Assembly (NCBI RefSeq): GCF_017562075.2
Contig: NC_054082.1
Coordinates: forward strand, 57,144,136 to 57,208,135
DNA: 64,000 bases
Direction: 5' to 3'
Source: Anopheles merus
Taxonomy: Eukaryota; Arthropoda; Insecta; Diptera; Culicidae
The translations under genes and the position numbers were made by a program. The notes below the pieces were generated by a model that saw only the letters and a list, made by a program, of their open reading frames with translations, did no database searches and had not been told where the DNA came from. Positions 29,261 to 43,457 of this stretch are shown here, one piece after another; position 1 is the first letter of the stretch, and each line of letters starts with the position of its first letter.

Positions 29261-30839
29261 AGAGTTATATAATTGTTACTTAAATAACTGAAAGTTTTTA
29301 GTTTGACAATATTATATATGAATTGCAGCGACTATTTACTCCAAAAATACATAAATATTAATAAATTTAGCAACGAGTAGGATCGTCTTGTTTATCTCAT
29401 CTTCATTCAAATATCTTGTTGAAAGATTGAATTCCTTACTTCAGTCTGCTTCCATTTTTCAGACTATCAAACCGTTCTGGGAAACGGTGGCGAGCCCATC
29501 ACCTCTCTAGATGACGGTAAAAATAAACGTCAGAAGTCAAATCGTGCTCTAACTTTAACTCTTTGCAATGGCTCCCACGAATGCATTGTGCATCGCGAAC
29601 CCACCAACGCAAAAAATGTAAAATAGTTTTGACATACCTACGATCACTTTTGTCATGTCATGATGACAAAAGCGCGAGCAACTCTTTGAGGAGGCTGGTT
29701 CATACTTTAACTGGAGAAAATGGATATATGAGGGAAGAGTAAAAAAACGGTGGTGCATAATCTTTTTTCTCATTTGAAAATCAAATATATTCTAACCGAT
29801 TTCAAACGACTACAGTTAATATTTCAACAACTTGCAAAGAAACAAAAAAATAAATCATTTTATACAAATAATACTTGTATATCAAATGAGGAATAATATC
29901 AAACATCTTATGGTACCGTGCCACAGCCAAGTACGTGACCGACAACGCGCTGCTCAGTTAAGTACGTTACAGACATGTTTCATTGTTTCTGGAAACGAAA
30001 AGAACGTTCAGAAACCTGCTTTTTCACATGAAGAGTAACGATATAATAGAAAATGAAGATAAGAATTGCTATAATAATAAATTAGGTAATTTTAATAAAT
30101 CAGAATTTTTTAATAAATCAGATAATAATAAAAACCCTTCAGGACGTAGGGATAGGGAGCGAGCCATAACCGAGTTGGTAAATACTCGGAAGATAGAGGT
30201 CTGGCTATATAGAGCATGGAAAGCCGATGCACCGTACTGTAAAGATTACTTCCACTCACATATCAATCCCTCAGCTGTTGAATCCCTTGTATTTGCAAAA
30301 AAAACGCGAGATGGCAGTATGGGCGCAAATAAGCAATCATATCTATTACGGGTACGGATTGCGAAGCTGCAAGGTATTGAAATATAATGGCAAAGGATGG
30401 AAAAGGTGAGGCAACGGTCGACGGATCAAGTTGGGCGGATATGTATGCAAAACGATCGCAAACGATATGTATAATGGAAAAACGCTTTCTTGAGGTCATG
30501 GTTAATGGAGTGCAAGCGCGCCGCCGAACCACACTGTACACGCATAAGACCAAGCGCGCGCGCGCGCGCCCGATTTCACAAATGGTTGCTTACTGATCGG
30601 ATTGAAATTTGCTTTTATTTGCTCTTATTTTCTGTCGATTTCATCGGAACATTATTTATTCGTCAACGTTTGAAAAATGCCGCTCTTAGAAGACAGTTGA
30701 AGTTGTGGATAATGGTAAAGCGAAAGAGACTAAATGGAGAAATCGACAGAGCACAATTCTACGAAAGCCCCCAAGACAGCAGGGGTTAAGTTGGTAAAAC
30801 TATATTTATTGAATGACACTATATTGAATACCATGCGCC
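29261..30839. other. intergenic, no gene recognised
   Basis: A 134-codon plus-strand frame at 29983-30387 is Asn/Lys-rich and shows no domain. A (GC)8 run lies at 30554-30569. Confidence 0.4.
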
Positions 30840-30945
30840 GGATACCGTCAGTCCTTGATACGAGGACGGTTCACAAAAGGCTTGTACCCATGACGGGTAT
30901 GTTACTAAGTTGTACGAATTGACGACTGTACCACGTGTACCCTGC
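30840..30945 (-). mobile_element. SINE fragment, head half
   Basis: Only the tRNA-like half remains: GGCTTGTACCCATGACGGGT (B box complement), TTGTACGAATTGACGACTG and TACCACG. The 3' body is missing. Confidence 0.65.
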
Positions 30946-33632
30946 TGTACCGACCTTCCACGTGTAAACCGACTGAGCGACTGAGTAGCCATCAACATTA
31001 GTTGAACCCTTCTTTATACCCTTCGCAAGTACACCGCTTTCTGATTAGTCAGAATGGGATACATTGAAACTGAACTGATAAGCGGTGTGGATTGTGGACA
31101 ATAATTAACTGCATCCATTCCGTTACGAATATCCCAACTTAAGTCCGGGACCTTCTGAGATATATATCTCAATCCACTTTTTTTTTGGCAAGTTTTAGTC
31201 AATTGATTAACTCGTACAGGTAAGCTCAATTTATTTCGGAACACATTTATCATTCGATTTTATTCGACCGTAAGCATTCGCGAACGGGTTCTCCTTCTCA
31301 TTAGATGTGGCCCAGGGTGATTCAATGTTTGCTACATCCCTCTGCATGATCTGAAAGCTGCAGTTTTCAATGTTATTTTGTTAACTCTCTTTTAGTGTCT
31401 TTGGTCGTCAATAACCTTTCACGCCGCTGAATGTTCTTGCCTGCTCGCCATTGCACGCAGTAATTGATTTTTTCTTTCATTTACACACATCACGCAATTT
31501 AGCCACACTAAAAGCTTTAGTTTTGGGGCCTGTTTTTCCTGTCAGGCGCATGCAGTTTAGTTGCATTTTGCTTTCCACCCATTCACTTTGATCATTCTGC
31601 AATTGGTTCGCCTTACGAAGTTATCTCCATAACACCGTAAAAGAAGTCCCGGCAGAATCACTTTGCATTAATTTGGTTACAGAATCGTCATGGATCTACT
31701 CCCACACGTCGAGGGTCTTGAAAAGAAACAAAAGAAAGAAACGAAAGATACCAAAGTAATCTGACGTGACTGTCCTCGGGCAATTGTGTGAAGCGAAGTT
31801 AATGTGGAAGTGGAAATGGCACACACATGCTTCCCAGATGAGCCACAATCGCTTACGATCGGATTCATACTTAAGCAAAAGGTTCACATATTTGACAGTG
31901 TTGCTTACAGTTATTGCAAAATGACTTAAAAAAACGGGCTTTTCAAAACATAAAATTTTTGGCTGTTTCTATCCGGTTGTTTAATATTTCAATATGTAAT
32001 TTTATATCCTTTATAATTGTGTAAAGTAAGATGTATCTGCATACAAGCAATGCTACGAATACCTGTTGTATTATACTAGTTTAAATTGGTAGGTACCAAT
32101 GACGATGCTTCCTTGCACTACAAACAGACTGTGCATTTTGAATAATATTTAGTGGAAATTCTCAGCCTGACGAATAAGACAAATAGTGGAATTCGCTAAC
32201 GAATCCGGCAGTCCAGATCGGTGGTAATTGATATGTTACCGTCGATTTTAAATGAGGTACCGTTCAAGGTAATCGATTTTATCATCCTTGACAGAGAAGA
32301 TGCTGTAACCCCAGGTAGCCACCAAGATGAGGATTCTTGGAGACGAATCTGCTTTGCACATCGTAAACAATCTCACCAACTCCAAGCTTATGGAGAGAAG
32401 TCAATGACAAAACGAAGTGGGATTGTAGAAACAGAGTATTTATTCTCCTTGCGCGCCGTTGCCAGTGACTTTAGTGAAACCAGTACACACTAAGCTGTTT
32501 GCACTGTAAATTGTTTAACTAATATTGACAGTGCGCTGGTCACATTGAAATGGAGGAATTAATTTTGATCTCATCACGTCTTTTCTTTCCCGCTCGACGA
32601 TCAAACAATCAAACCGCTCTGGAGCATTGCGAACGTTTGGTTGAGTCTATTCTGTTCTCTGTTCAAATATGTTTATTTATTATCCAGCTAATAACGCTCA
32701 CATTCCTCTCAGCTATTGTAAACGGATTAGGCCGGACACCGTACTGTCTTAAGCAATGCAGAAGCTTCAATTTCGGGTATCTCGAAGCTACCTGTTTTTT
32801 TTTTATTAACCAGGACATCTAATACTAAGCTGGGTATAGATTATTTATTGGATTAGGTATCAAGTTACTTATCTTGTCGGGAATTGCTTCTTGCATGCTT
32901 AATTTCATTCTGTTTGCAACGCCGTCGCAAATGTTACGCCGTCGAAAAAGTGCATATGCTGAGCAGCTCTTTCAAACGACTTTTCGAGTGAAGTAAAATA
33001 AAAAAAATACACACACCAAATATAAGTTCAATATCTTTCGACAATAGTGAACACTTCAAGGCAATTTGATAGCAGGTAGCAACGTTGGAAAGATAAATTA
33101 GCAAACCCTTCTTTAATTTCAGCTGCTCGTGCGATGGATGCAGTGAATTAGAAAAAATCAATGTATCCCTTTTCTTTCGCCAATCCTATCGCTTGGTGTA
33201 AGAAAACAAAAATGAACTAAAAATCTTTTTTGTTGTTGAGTGGTAAATGGCATGGTCTATATGCAACAGGCTAAATAGGTTAATATTTAACCAGATAGAC
33301 CATGGGTAGGCAAACATATTTTGCAATTTGCCATGCATGGTTCCAATAAGTTTTAAACCCAGTACAACGTGAAGAGAGCATTATTGTTGAAATTATTTTT
33401 TTTTTCGCATTTCAACAACGTGGTATTGATTGCTGAAAAAATGATTTTAAGAATAATAACACTAACCGTTAAGTACTAAACGGCTACTAGTTGATATTTA
33501 TTGAATAACTACATTACACTGAATTAATGTTTGAGAGAAAGTAAGGGATTACAATGAAATTTGTTACAGACTACATGCTTTGACCTCAGTACAGTACGTA
33601 ATTGAATTTCCGAAGTATATATCATAATTTCG
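30946..33632. other. intergenic, no gene recognised
   Basis: AT-rich. Open frames of 60-90 codons (for example 32221-32493 and 32550-32822, plus) lack motifs. Confidence 0.4.
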
Positions 33633-33815
33633 GCCGGTCTCGTGGTACAGATGTCAACTTACCAACTTGCCCGTCATGGGTTTAAGATCCGAATGGACCG
33701 TGTCCTCATACGTAGGACTGACTATCCTGCTATAGGTAAACAATAAGCCACTGAAAGCCAAGCTCACTAGTGATACAGGCAGGCCTTGACCGACAACTAA
33801 CGATGTTGTGCTAAA
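33633..33815 (+). mobile_element. SINE copy, A-type body, intact head
   Basis: Head GCCGGTCTCGTGGTACAG (A-box type TGGTACAG), a mutated B box GGGTTTAAGATCC, then GACTGACTATCCTGCTAT, GGCAGGCCTTGACCGACAA. The GAAGAAG tail is decayed to AAAAACAATAAACAA. Confidence 0.85.
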
Positions 33816-35847
<2,032 letters not shown>

Positions 35848-35860
35848 AAATACCGAGATT

Positions 35861-36048
35861 TGGGGTAGTACCGTGGTACAGTCGTGAACTCGAAGTACTC
35901 AATAACATGCCCGTCATGGGTTCAAGCCTAGAATGGACCGTCCCCCCGTAACAAGGATTGACTATCCGGCTGCGTAGTAATCAATAAAGTCTCGAAAGCC
36001 TGTATAGGCCGGCATGTCCGCTTAGGACGTTACGCCAAATAGAAGAAG
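35861..36048 (+). mobile_element. SINE copy, B-type body
   Basis: Head GTACCGTGGTACAGTCGTGA, B box GGGTTCAAGCC at 35919-35929, B-type body GACTATCCGGCTGCG and GGCCGGCATGTCCGCTTAGG, tail ATAGAAGAAGAA. The 13-bp target duplication AAATACCGAGATT lies at 35848-35860 and 36049-36061. Confidence 0.93.
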
Positions 36049-36061
36049 AAATACCGAGATT

Positions 36062-36953
36062 ATGTAAATATGCGTATACCAGGTTCCGCTTATCTCTGAC
36101 ACTGCATGTACGCGGAGAGTCTTAAATCTTGTTAGTCTGCACAAGCGCTTCCTAAAGCTATGTGCTATTTAAAACGATCTTAGCCACACATATTACACTA
36201 CAAATCGTTTGAACTTGTGATCAGGATAGTCCTTCTGATCTAAAGTCAATTAAATTCATTTTTATTTATATGATTGTTGATTTGTGTGTCTAATATGTGT
36301 TAGTCTTGTTGTTATTTTGATAAACAAAATCATAGTTTACATGGCAAATAGAAAAATGGCAATTTTCAAAACGCTGTTCATGTCATGTGTGACACAGCTT
36401 TTGATGCAAACATTTTTTTTATGGATTTGGACTAAAAAGATCTATATAATTGAGGCGCTTTGATATTTTTCAAATTATTATAATGTATTTCAATAGTGAA
36501 ATTTTCTTGGTATGGATTTCTGCTCATACGCGAGCGATTTCATCAAAAAAAATATCAGGACGACATAATAATGCTTAAATAATTCTCATCCTTTATTATG
36601 ACTTCATATTCAATCCTCAATGGCATATTCCATCTCAAGAACATATCCATCGCAATATGCTGTAATTTTGATAGTTTATTTGCGCCTCACATCTCAAAAG
36701 TCTAGAAATGGTTTTAACTAGTAGTCTTAACAGAGTTCTGCAAATAAGCCCTTTCAGTCTAAAGTGAGTTTTCTTATAGTCTTATTAGAACATACACGAC
36801 ATTCAAATGAAAAAGAAAGACTTAATGTAGCAATAACCGTAGCAACATCGTTGAAACTATAATCCTGTTGTTCTTTGAATATCTATCAGTTCTTTGTTGT
36901 CTATCAGTTGTTGTTGTTGTTCTGTTCTTTGAATATCTATCAGTTACTGATTA
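36062..36953. other. intergenic with a short direct repeat
   Basis: TTCTTTGAATATCTATCAGT occurs at 36871-36890 and again near 36926-36945, separated by a GTT run. Confidence 0.5.
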
Positions 36954-37060
36954 CCCAGCAGGATAGTCAGTTCTGGGTACGAGAGGCACGATCCATTCGG
37001 GGCTTGAAGCTAGGATGAGCAAGCATGTTTGTAAGCCGCACGAGTTGACGGCTACCAGGT
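36954..37060 (-). mobile_element. SINE fragment, middle and head
   Basis: CAGCAGGATAGTCAGT, GGGGCTTGAAGC (mutated B box complement) and CACGAGTTGACGGCTACCA remain; the tail and part of the body are lost. Confidence 0.7.
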
Positions 37061-38419
37061 CATAAAATTAATACTATTAAAGCTTTAATTTGGACTTTTG
37101 ATTTTGATTATAAAAGTCAAAGTAATAAACTACATATTTTAACCTTTATCCCATTAAAGTCTATCTCCTTTAACCTTTAAAGTCATCACGAGCCGCCTTA
37201 AAGATCTATGCTATAGAGAATAGTTGCGATAGTTTGTTGACAGTCCAACTAAAAAACAAACGATTGTAAAAAAATATGCGATTATTGGAATCTGAACTTT
37301 CTTCATCAAAATTGAAATAGCATTTTGGGTGAAAACGCGAACCTTCGGGTTACGCTGGTTCTTCAAAAATACTACTACCCCTGATCTTGGCAACCCCCAA
37401 ATTTCATGGTAAACGTTAAAAAGTGCTAAAGAGCACATGTACGTTAAAATGAGTCTAATGGCATAAAATGCGATTTCAAAATAGAAAGGATGAACTAACT
37501 GATAAAGACGAGTTTCGCCATGTTTCATGTTGTATCTTAAATGTGAGAAGCTACATTAATCATTTAACTTTTTTCTGCCATGATTGCATCAAGGAATTAT
37601 CAGATTCACATTACGAGCAAAACTTTTGATAATGCTTGCAAATTAATTGTTCACGGAAATGCTATATTAACATGATGGAATAGAGTATTTTTGTAGTCAC
37701 AGTTACTATTTATAGCTTTAGGAATTTATGATGTACGAATCGAAACGTTAGTGTGGTCAGCCTCATTATGCTCGGTAATAATATTTTTTATCACCAACTA
37801 TAGTACCAACGTATCCGTAACCCTCAATCGATTGAAGAGTTAATTACGAGGCTTCTGCTGTCCAATCGTCGCTTATACTATCGACAGACCGCCTTCTTGA
37901 GTGTCGCAAATTGCTTTCGTCTCGCAATCTATATTTTAGCCGCACTGCCTATATTTCCCTGGTAATAAATGTTTTATTTTCTTAACCTCTCGCGAATGCG
38001 TATTGGCAACTTCGGGACATGCAATAGAGCTTTTTCGTTACTTTTTTCTTCTTCTTCAGCCTTTCCTGTGCTCATCCTTTGCGCTACTCTCGGTGATGGT
38101 CAATCATTTGGGCCGCTTTAGTGACGGTGCATTCGTCAGAAAATTGCACTCACCCGCTAGCGAAGCAGGAATAAAACAAGGAACAGCAAGCCGTAGCTGC
38201 TTTCGCTGTGGAGTAGTGGGTTAAAGCAAGACACATTGTGTGCTTCAAAAAAAGTAGGCTTCATGTACACATCATAACATGCAACACTATTGTGAGACAT
38301 TTGGGTTGGATTAAAATGGATCAGAAATGCGCCCGAACGAAACGATAAATGCTGAATATGTTACACGATATATAGAATTTTAGTATAATATATGTATATT
38401 AAAAATAGCAGCTCTTCGG
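37061..38419. other. intergenic, no gene recognised
   Basis: 37211-37528 (minus) is open for 105 codons with a hydrophobic stretch but no recognisable family; 38003-38224 (plus) is open for 73 codons. Confidence 0.4.
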
Positions 38420-38592
38420 TCTGGTGTAACGACTTACGCGTCAATACTGTCCTATTCATACTTATGAGACTTATTTATTACCACAAGTAGCCGGAGAGTC
38501 AGTTGTTGTTACGGGGGACGGTCCATATGGGTTTTGAACCAACGACTGGAGGTTGTTAAATCGTTTGGCGAGTTTACGACCGTACAACAGGA
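38420..38592 (-). mobile_element. old SINE copy, B-type body
   Basis: Diverged minus-strand copy: GTGTAACGACTTACGCG, GTAGCCGGAGAGTCAGT, GGGGGACGGTCCATATGGG, B box complement GGGTTTTGAACCA. Confidence 0.75.
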
Positions 38593-39743
38593 TTGCGTTG
38601 ATATACACATACAACATATAACCCATTTTTACACCTTAAGCATATTATGTATAACAAATTAGCTTATTGTATTTAAAAGTTTCAATAAGTTTCCATTTGC
38701 TTTGTTCACTGAATAGCACACTCAAGCCAGGTCGGGTTCAAATTTTGATTTCATTGATGATTGTTGTAAATTTCGTAAGGGCATGGTTGTTTCACGTGAT
38801 GCATTTCATTCAATTCGGTAAGAAAGTCAAAAATTAGTAAAATGATACGAATGACAAAGTAGAATAAAACGACATCAAATTTACATACATTTTTTGTATA
38901 CGACTAAAATGATCCATAATAACTTTATTGCATGGTAGTTGCAGCTAATTTGGGGATCGCTGTTATAGTGAGCAATAGCTTGTATGTGGGTAGATTGGTG
39001 GATTGGAATGGAACCTGCCGTTGGGCCAAAATATCTGCTTTACAAAACAACGGTTGCAAGTATTGCCCTAGATTCAATCGTTTGAGTAAAATGCGAAACA
39101 TACATTTTCAGCACAAAATTACATACACCAGCGACACAACGAAACTGAGGAGCTCTCAGTTTTTCGTCGTTGTTGGTACTCATTAAAAAGTGACCAGCTC
39201 TCGGAAACAAGATACAAAAGTGCTAACCAGTTACCAGTGCAAGGGATATGTAGCATCGCTGTTGGAACATGCGTCCAACGACGACGTTGTTGGGGACACT
39301 GTAAACTGCCAGTGTGTTTGAGTACATAAATCGAGGAGGAAAGCAAAACAAGTATACACTAAAACATGAACGCAAGTAAGCAAGCAACTGACTGTAAAGC
39401 TAAATTTAATGACTTAATTACGAATCAGGCTATCTTGCGTGTTGGTTATCGAGGGATATTTTTGCAAGTTTGCTTTGCACTCAGACCCCCAAGGGACGCC
39501 GTTAATGTATACAGACGAAAGAAAAGATGTGCTTATGCAGATATAGTTGAAGCTTACATCGTAAATACGTAAACTGCTGTATTCGAATAATGTAAAAATG
39601 ACTTTTTGAACATAATGAAGTGCACAATAGATATACTAAAAAAGAAGAATTTTTATACAAAGCACTCGAATATATGTTATCAAACTGTAGATAGTATGTA
39701 ATCATTTTAAAAACATAATTATAGTCTAATTATTGTTTAATTA
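38593..39743. other. intergenic, no gene recognised
   Basis: Short frames only (39366-39572 plus, 68 codons). Confidence 0.4.
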
Positions 39744-39935
39744 TCTTCTTCTTTTGACACAATAACCGTTGTCGGTCAAGGCCTGCCTATACCACTAGTG
39801 GCCGTGACTTATTGATTCCCCCCCATAGCAGGATAGTCAGTCCTACGTATGGCGGCACGGTCTTTTTGGGGCTTGAAACCATGACAGGCATGTTGTTAAG
39901 TCTTACGAATTGACGACTGTACCACAACCGTAGCA
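39744..39935 (-). mobile_element. SINE copy, A-type body
   Basis: CTTCTTCTT tail complement, CCGTTGTCGGTCAAGGCCTG, CCCCATAGCAGGATAGTCAG, B box complement GGGGCTTGAAACCA, GACGACTGTACCACA. An internal deletion shortens CCACTAGTGG...GTGACTTATT. Confidence 0.9.
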
Positions 39936-40032
39936 TATTTATATTTCTCATTAAACAATTAAATTTCATTAAATTAAATCATTATTGAAAAGTTCAATCA
40001 TAGTATAATTTAACTTAAATAATAATTAAGTG

Positions 40033-40110
40033 TTCTTCTTTTTTTTTTTGGTGTAACGATCGACACGGTCATGCCGGTCTATACAGGAAACCTGTAGGCC
40101 TATTTGAAGA
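40033..40110 (-). mobile_element. SINE fragment, B-type 3' end
   Basis: Tail complement TTCTTCTTTT, GTGTAACGATCGACACGGTC, ATGCCGGTCTATACAGG, then homology stops. Confidence 0.65.
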
Positions 40111-40157
40111 CTTATAAAATACCATCCAGTACAATCTAGTATCTAGTATAGTAGTAG

Positions 40158-40256
40158 GACGTTCTTCCATCACCAATGATTAAACAAAAATACATAGTGG
40201 TAAACATTAACGAGCTTTAATACGTATTTTGTAATCTGTTTAATTCCATTTAAGGA
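40158..40256 (+). repeat. ~100-bp dispersed direct repeat, copy 1
   Basis: GACGTTCTTCCATCACCAAT and the following ~80 bases recur at 41527-41626 with scattered changes. Confidence 0.8.
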
Positions 40257-41526
40257 AAAAAAAGAACCATACATGATCATGGCATAAATCTTACAAGCTT
40301 CTAAAATTGCCACGTTTTACCTGGGCTGAGTTTAGAAAGTTTTAAGCCAGCCTCGTGACTCCAGAATAGTTTCGAATACATGTAAAGAAATTTAGCATGA
40401 CCCGCTTTTCTTAGATATCAAGTCTGTTTTTTTTCTATACGATTAAATTCGTTTTTCTAGATTTATCTTTTTCAGATTACTACATTGCTCTTTATATGCA
40501 CATATAATACAACCTGAAAATTGTAGCTAAAAGATGGTATCTAAGAGCCAAGGTGAGAAAGAAGCCGAGATACATTTTTATGATTTGGTTAATATCATGG
40601 TCAACTTCTGCTGGTTTTGGCTTAATTGATGTCGGTGCAAATTAGGATAGCTACTTTTCGTATTTTCGATTTGTATAGAAGTGAAGGTAGTAAATAATAC
40701 AGCCTGTTTTAAAGATTTTTGTTTTTTCTTTTAGTAGAAGGAATCGGTTAGAAATTTTTAGACTTGAAGTGAATATGAATAATTGAGTTAGTGAATATGA
40801 AAAAGTAAAAAGTTATACGCAACTTGGTAAAATATTATATTAAAATATTCTGACCATTGAATATGTATCGTTGCAAACAACGATTGTTTATTTAAATCAA
40901 CCCCTTTTTTATAATTAAGATAACTTGGCCTTCTTCTAAAAACAAAAATATTTTTTTGTCACAAACATATATTTATCGCTAACGTGCAAGGGAATAGTCT
41001 AGTTCTATTGGCCGTAGAAAATTACTCATCATATTACATAGTCATGAGTACACGAGTTATGCAGAAGGTAGTAAACAGTAAGCAATTATGCACGGGTTAG
41101 GTCGAGCATGAGCACGCTCGCACCTTCTATCTCTGACATACACGATCAACTCTGATGAAGATACGGAGATGAGTAAACGACACCGTTGACGATGAAAAGA
41201 CGAACGAAAGGATTAATGATCACGTTTCGAGAGGTGAAAGATTTATTGCCAGTAATCACAGCCGGAGGATGCCGCTGCGTGAGATTGATTGGAATTTCGA
41301 CACCGAATGCGAGTGGATAGGGAAGAAAAGATTGGTTGCCTCGAGCCATGTAAGGGACTGGTCGGGATAACCATATCTTTGAATATAGGAAGCCCCCGAC
41401 TATCTGTCATATGCGATCAAAGAATCACCTAAGGAAGGAAGGAATATTTTATAGTGATTTCACTCCAGTATTTCAGCAAATGAAACACGACCAAGAAACA
41501 GGAACTAGACAGTCCAGTGTAGATTT
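40257..41526. other. intergenic, no gene recognised
   Basis: AT-rich spacer between the two ~100-bp repeat copies. Confidence 0.45.
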
Positions 41527-41626
41527 GACGTTCTTCCATCACCAATGATTAAACAAAAATAAAAACATTGGTAAACAATAACTAGCTTAATACGAATATT
41601 GTTATGTTTGATTCCATTCAAGGAAA
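41527..41626 (+). repeat. ~100-bp dispersed direct repeat, copy 2
   Basis: Partner of 40158-40256, about 1.37 kb away in the same orientation. Confidence 0.8.
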
Positions 41627-43325
41627 GAGTGCTACAGCGACTCAAGTTCTGCTTTTCGGTCACACCGCGGGAGGATTTTCAGCAGTTATCATAGGCGCCA
41701 GCAATAGGCCTGGTGCCGGTAAAGTTCAAAAGAATCTTACGACTCAATACTGATGCGGATGATTCGACTATAGTTCTTTCGCTTTGAACGGCATTCCGTG
41801 TCTCATCCTGGGAGTGGTCGGTTTGTTTTTAGGTTATTTTCCATCGTTGAACTGGTCATCCGCATCGTTATTACATGCTGTTGATGCTTAGTTTTGTTCG
41901 GTAGATTAGCTTGATCGTTGATGACTCAATCAAATCGAGTATAATTAGGCGTTATTAGTGATGATAGTCCATTTCTTTCGTATTCTTAGTCCTTATAATG
42001 CGTCATGCCCAAGAAACACTAATACTATGAAAGTCTATGCTACGACGACAGTCATAGTTCGATTCACGTGGTGTAGTAAATTTTGATCCGTTTTGTTTTT
42101 ATTATATGCTCTTTGAAATGAATCGTTAGTATTTTTATCGTTATAGAAAATTTCTTATCATTTTTTATCATTAAGCTAACATTTTTTCTTTGCCAGTAAC
42201 ATCGTAACTATCGCCAGTATCGTGTAACTATTGTTTATAGAATTTTGAAAACAAATCTCATTAACGGGTATCAATTTTGGTTAATTCTTTATGATTTATT
42301 TTTTGGTTATCAGATGTTTGAAAACGGAACTGTAAGATTGTCTATAATCATAGTAGAACATAGTACTAAGAACTTACAAATAAGCTGTGTGTTCGATAAG
42401 AGAACTGAGCAATGCAGTCAAAGAGCACGCGTATAGTTGAAGAGTGTGATCACCAATGGTTATGATTTAGAGGCTTCACAAATCTATTGCACGGTTCAAA
42501 GGGTTATCATCTGCAGTGAGGTGCAATGCTTCCTACTGAAAAATAACGATGGCGATGGTTTTGATGCATCATTATTCTTGGTTCACGTCATCACTTCATA
42601 CCATGCCTGATTCATTTTCGTTTCTTTTGCAGATGAAATGTATGTTAAGTTATCGATTTTTTATTTATTTATTTCTACAAATATACGTATCAAAAAGAGT
42701 GGAATTTAATATTATTTGAACGTGAATCATAAATTTGTTTATTTATGAAGAAACGCGTAGTTAGCGGAGAACTCTTACAGTGTAAATTTGCAATTCCACA
42801 TCAGTGTAAAGTTATATATACATACATCAATAATTTGTGGTTTATAGGTATGTTGATGATGACTAAATTAATATTTAACGGGAATGAATTTTAATAATTC
42901 ATCTCCATGCGTTTCGAGTGTTTTTTTACGCAATCGGCTAAGTGCAGATCACATACGAAGCGATCGCCTTCGCTTTCACTTCGGATATTGAACGAGTGTG
43001 GTATCTTGCACAAAACCGTCGCGTGGTCCGTTCTTCCATCTCAAATACTCAACAAAATACAGCATGTTCATGTTCTTGCGATTGAGGATCTGTATGTGTG
43101 TTGTTTGCACTCCGAAAACCCTGTTTTACCATTATTTTTAGTAAAATGTTTGAGGTAATACCACTATTAAAACAGCGTATTGTCAAATTTTCTGAAAAAT
43201 AAATTGTCTTTTAAACACTTATAAATTGAAAATAAATAAAATAAATTATATTAAGCAATACGGCCTTTTTGGACCATTCCTCCTCAATATTAAAATTAAA
43301 AATGTGTATATTGATAAAAATAATA
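41627..43325. other. intergenic, no gene recognised
   Basis: AT-rich. An 83-codon frame at 42907-43158 (plus) has no motif. Confidence 0.4.
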
Positions 43326-43365
43326 GATAAATAAATAAATAAATAAATAAAAAAAAATAAATAAA
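43326..43365. repeat. (AAAT)n microsatellite
   Basis: AAATAAATAAATAAATAAAT and a following A-rich piece directly precede a SINE fragment. Confidence 0.9.
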
Positions 43366-43457
43366 TGACTATCCGGCTGCGTGGTAATGAATAAAGTCCC
43401 GAAGGCCTGTATAGGCCGGCATATCCGCGTAGGATGTTAGGCCAAATAGAAGAAGAA
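43366..43457 (+). mobile_element. SINE fragment, B-type 3' half
   Basis: GACTATCCGGCTGCGTGGTA through GGCCGGCATATCCGCG to ATAGAAGAAGAAA; the tRNA-like head is absent, a typical 5'-truncated insertion. Confidence 0.85.
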
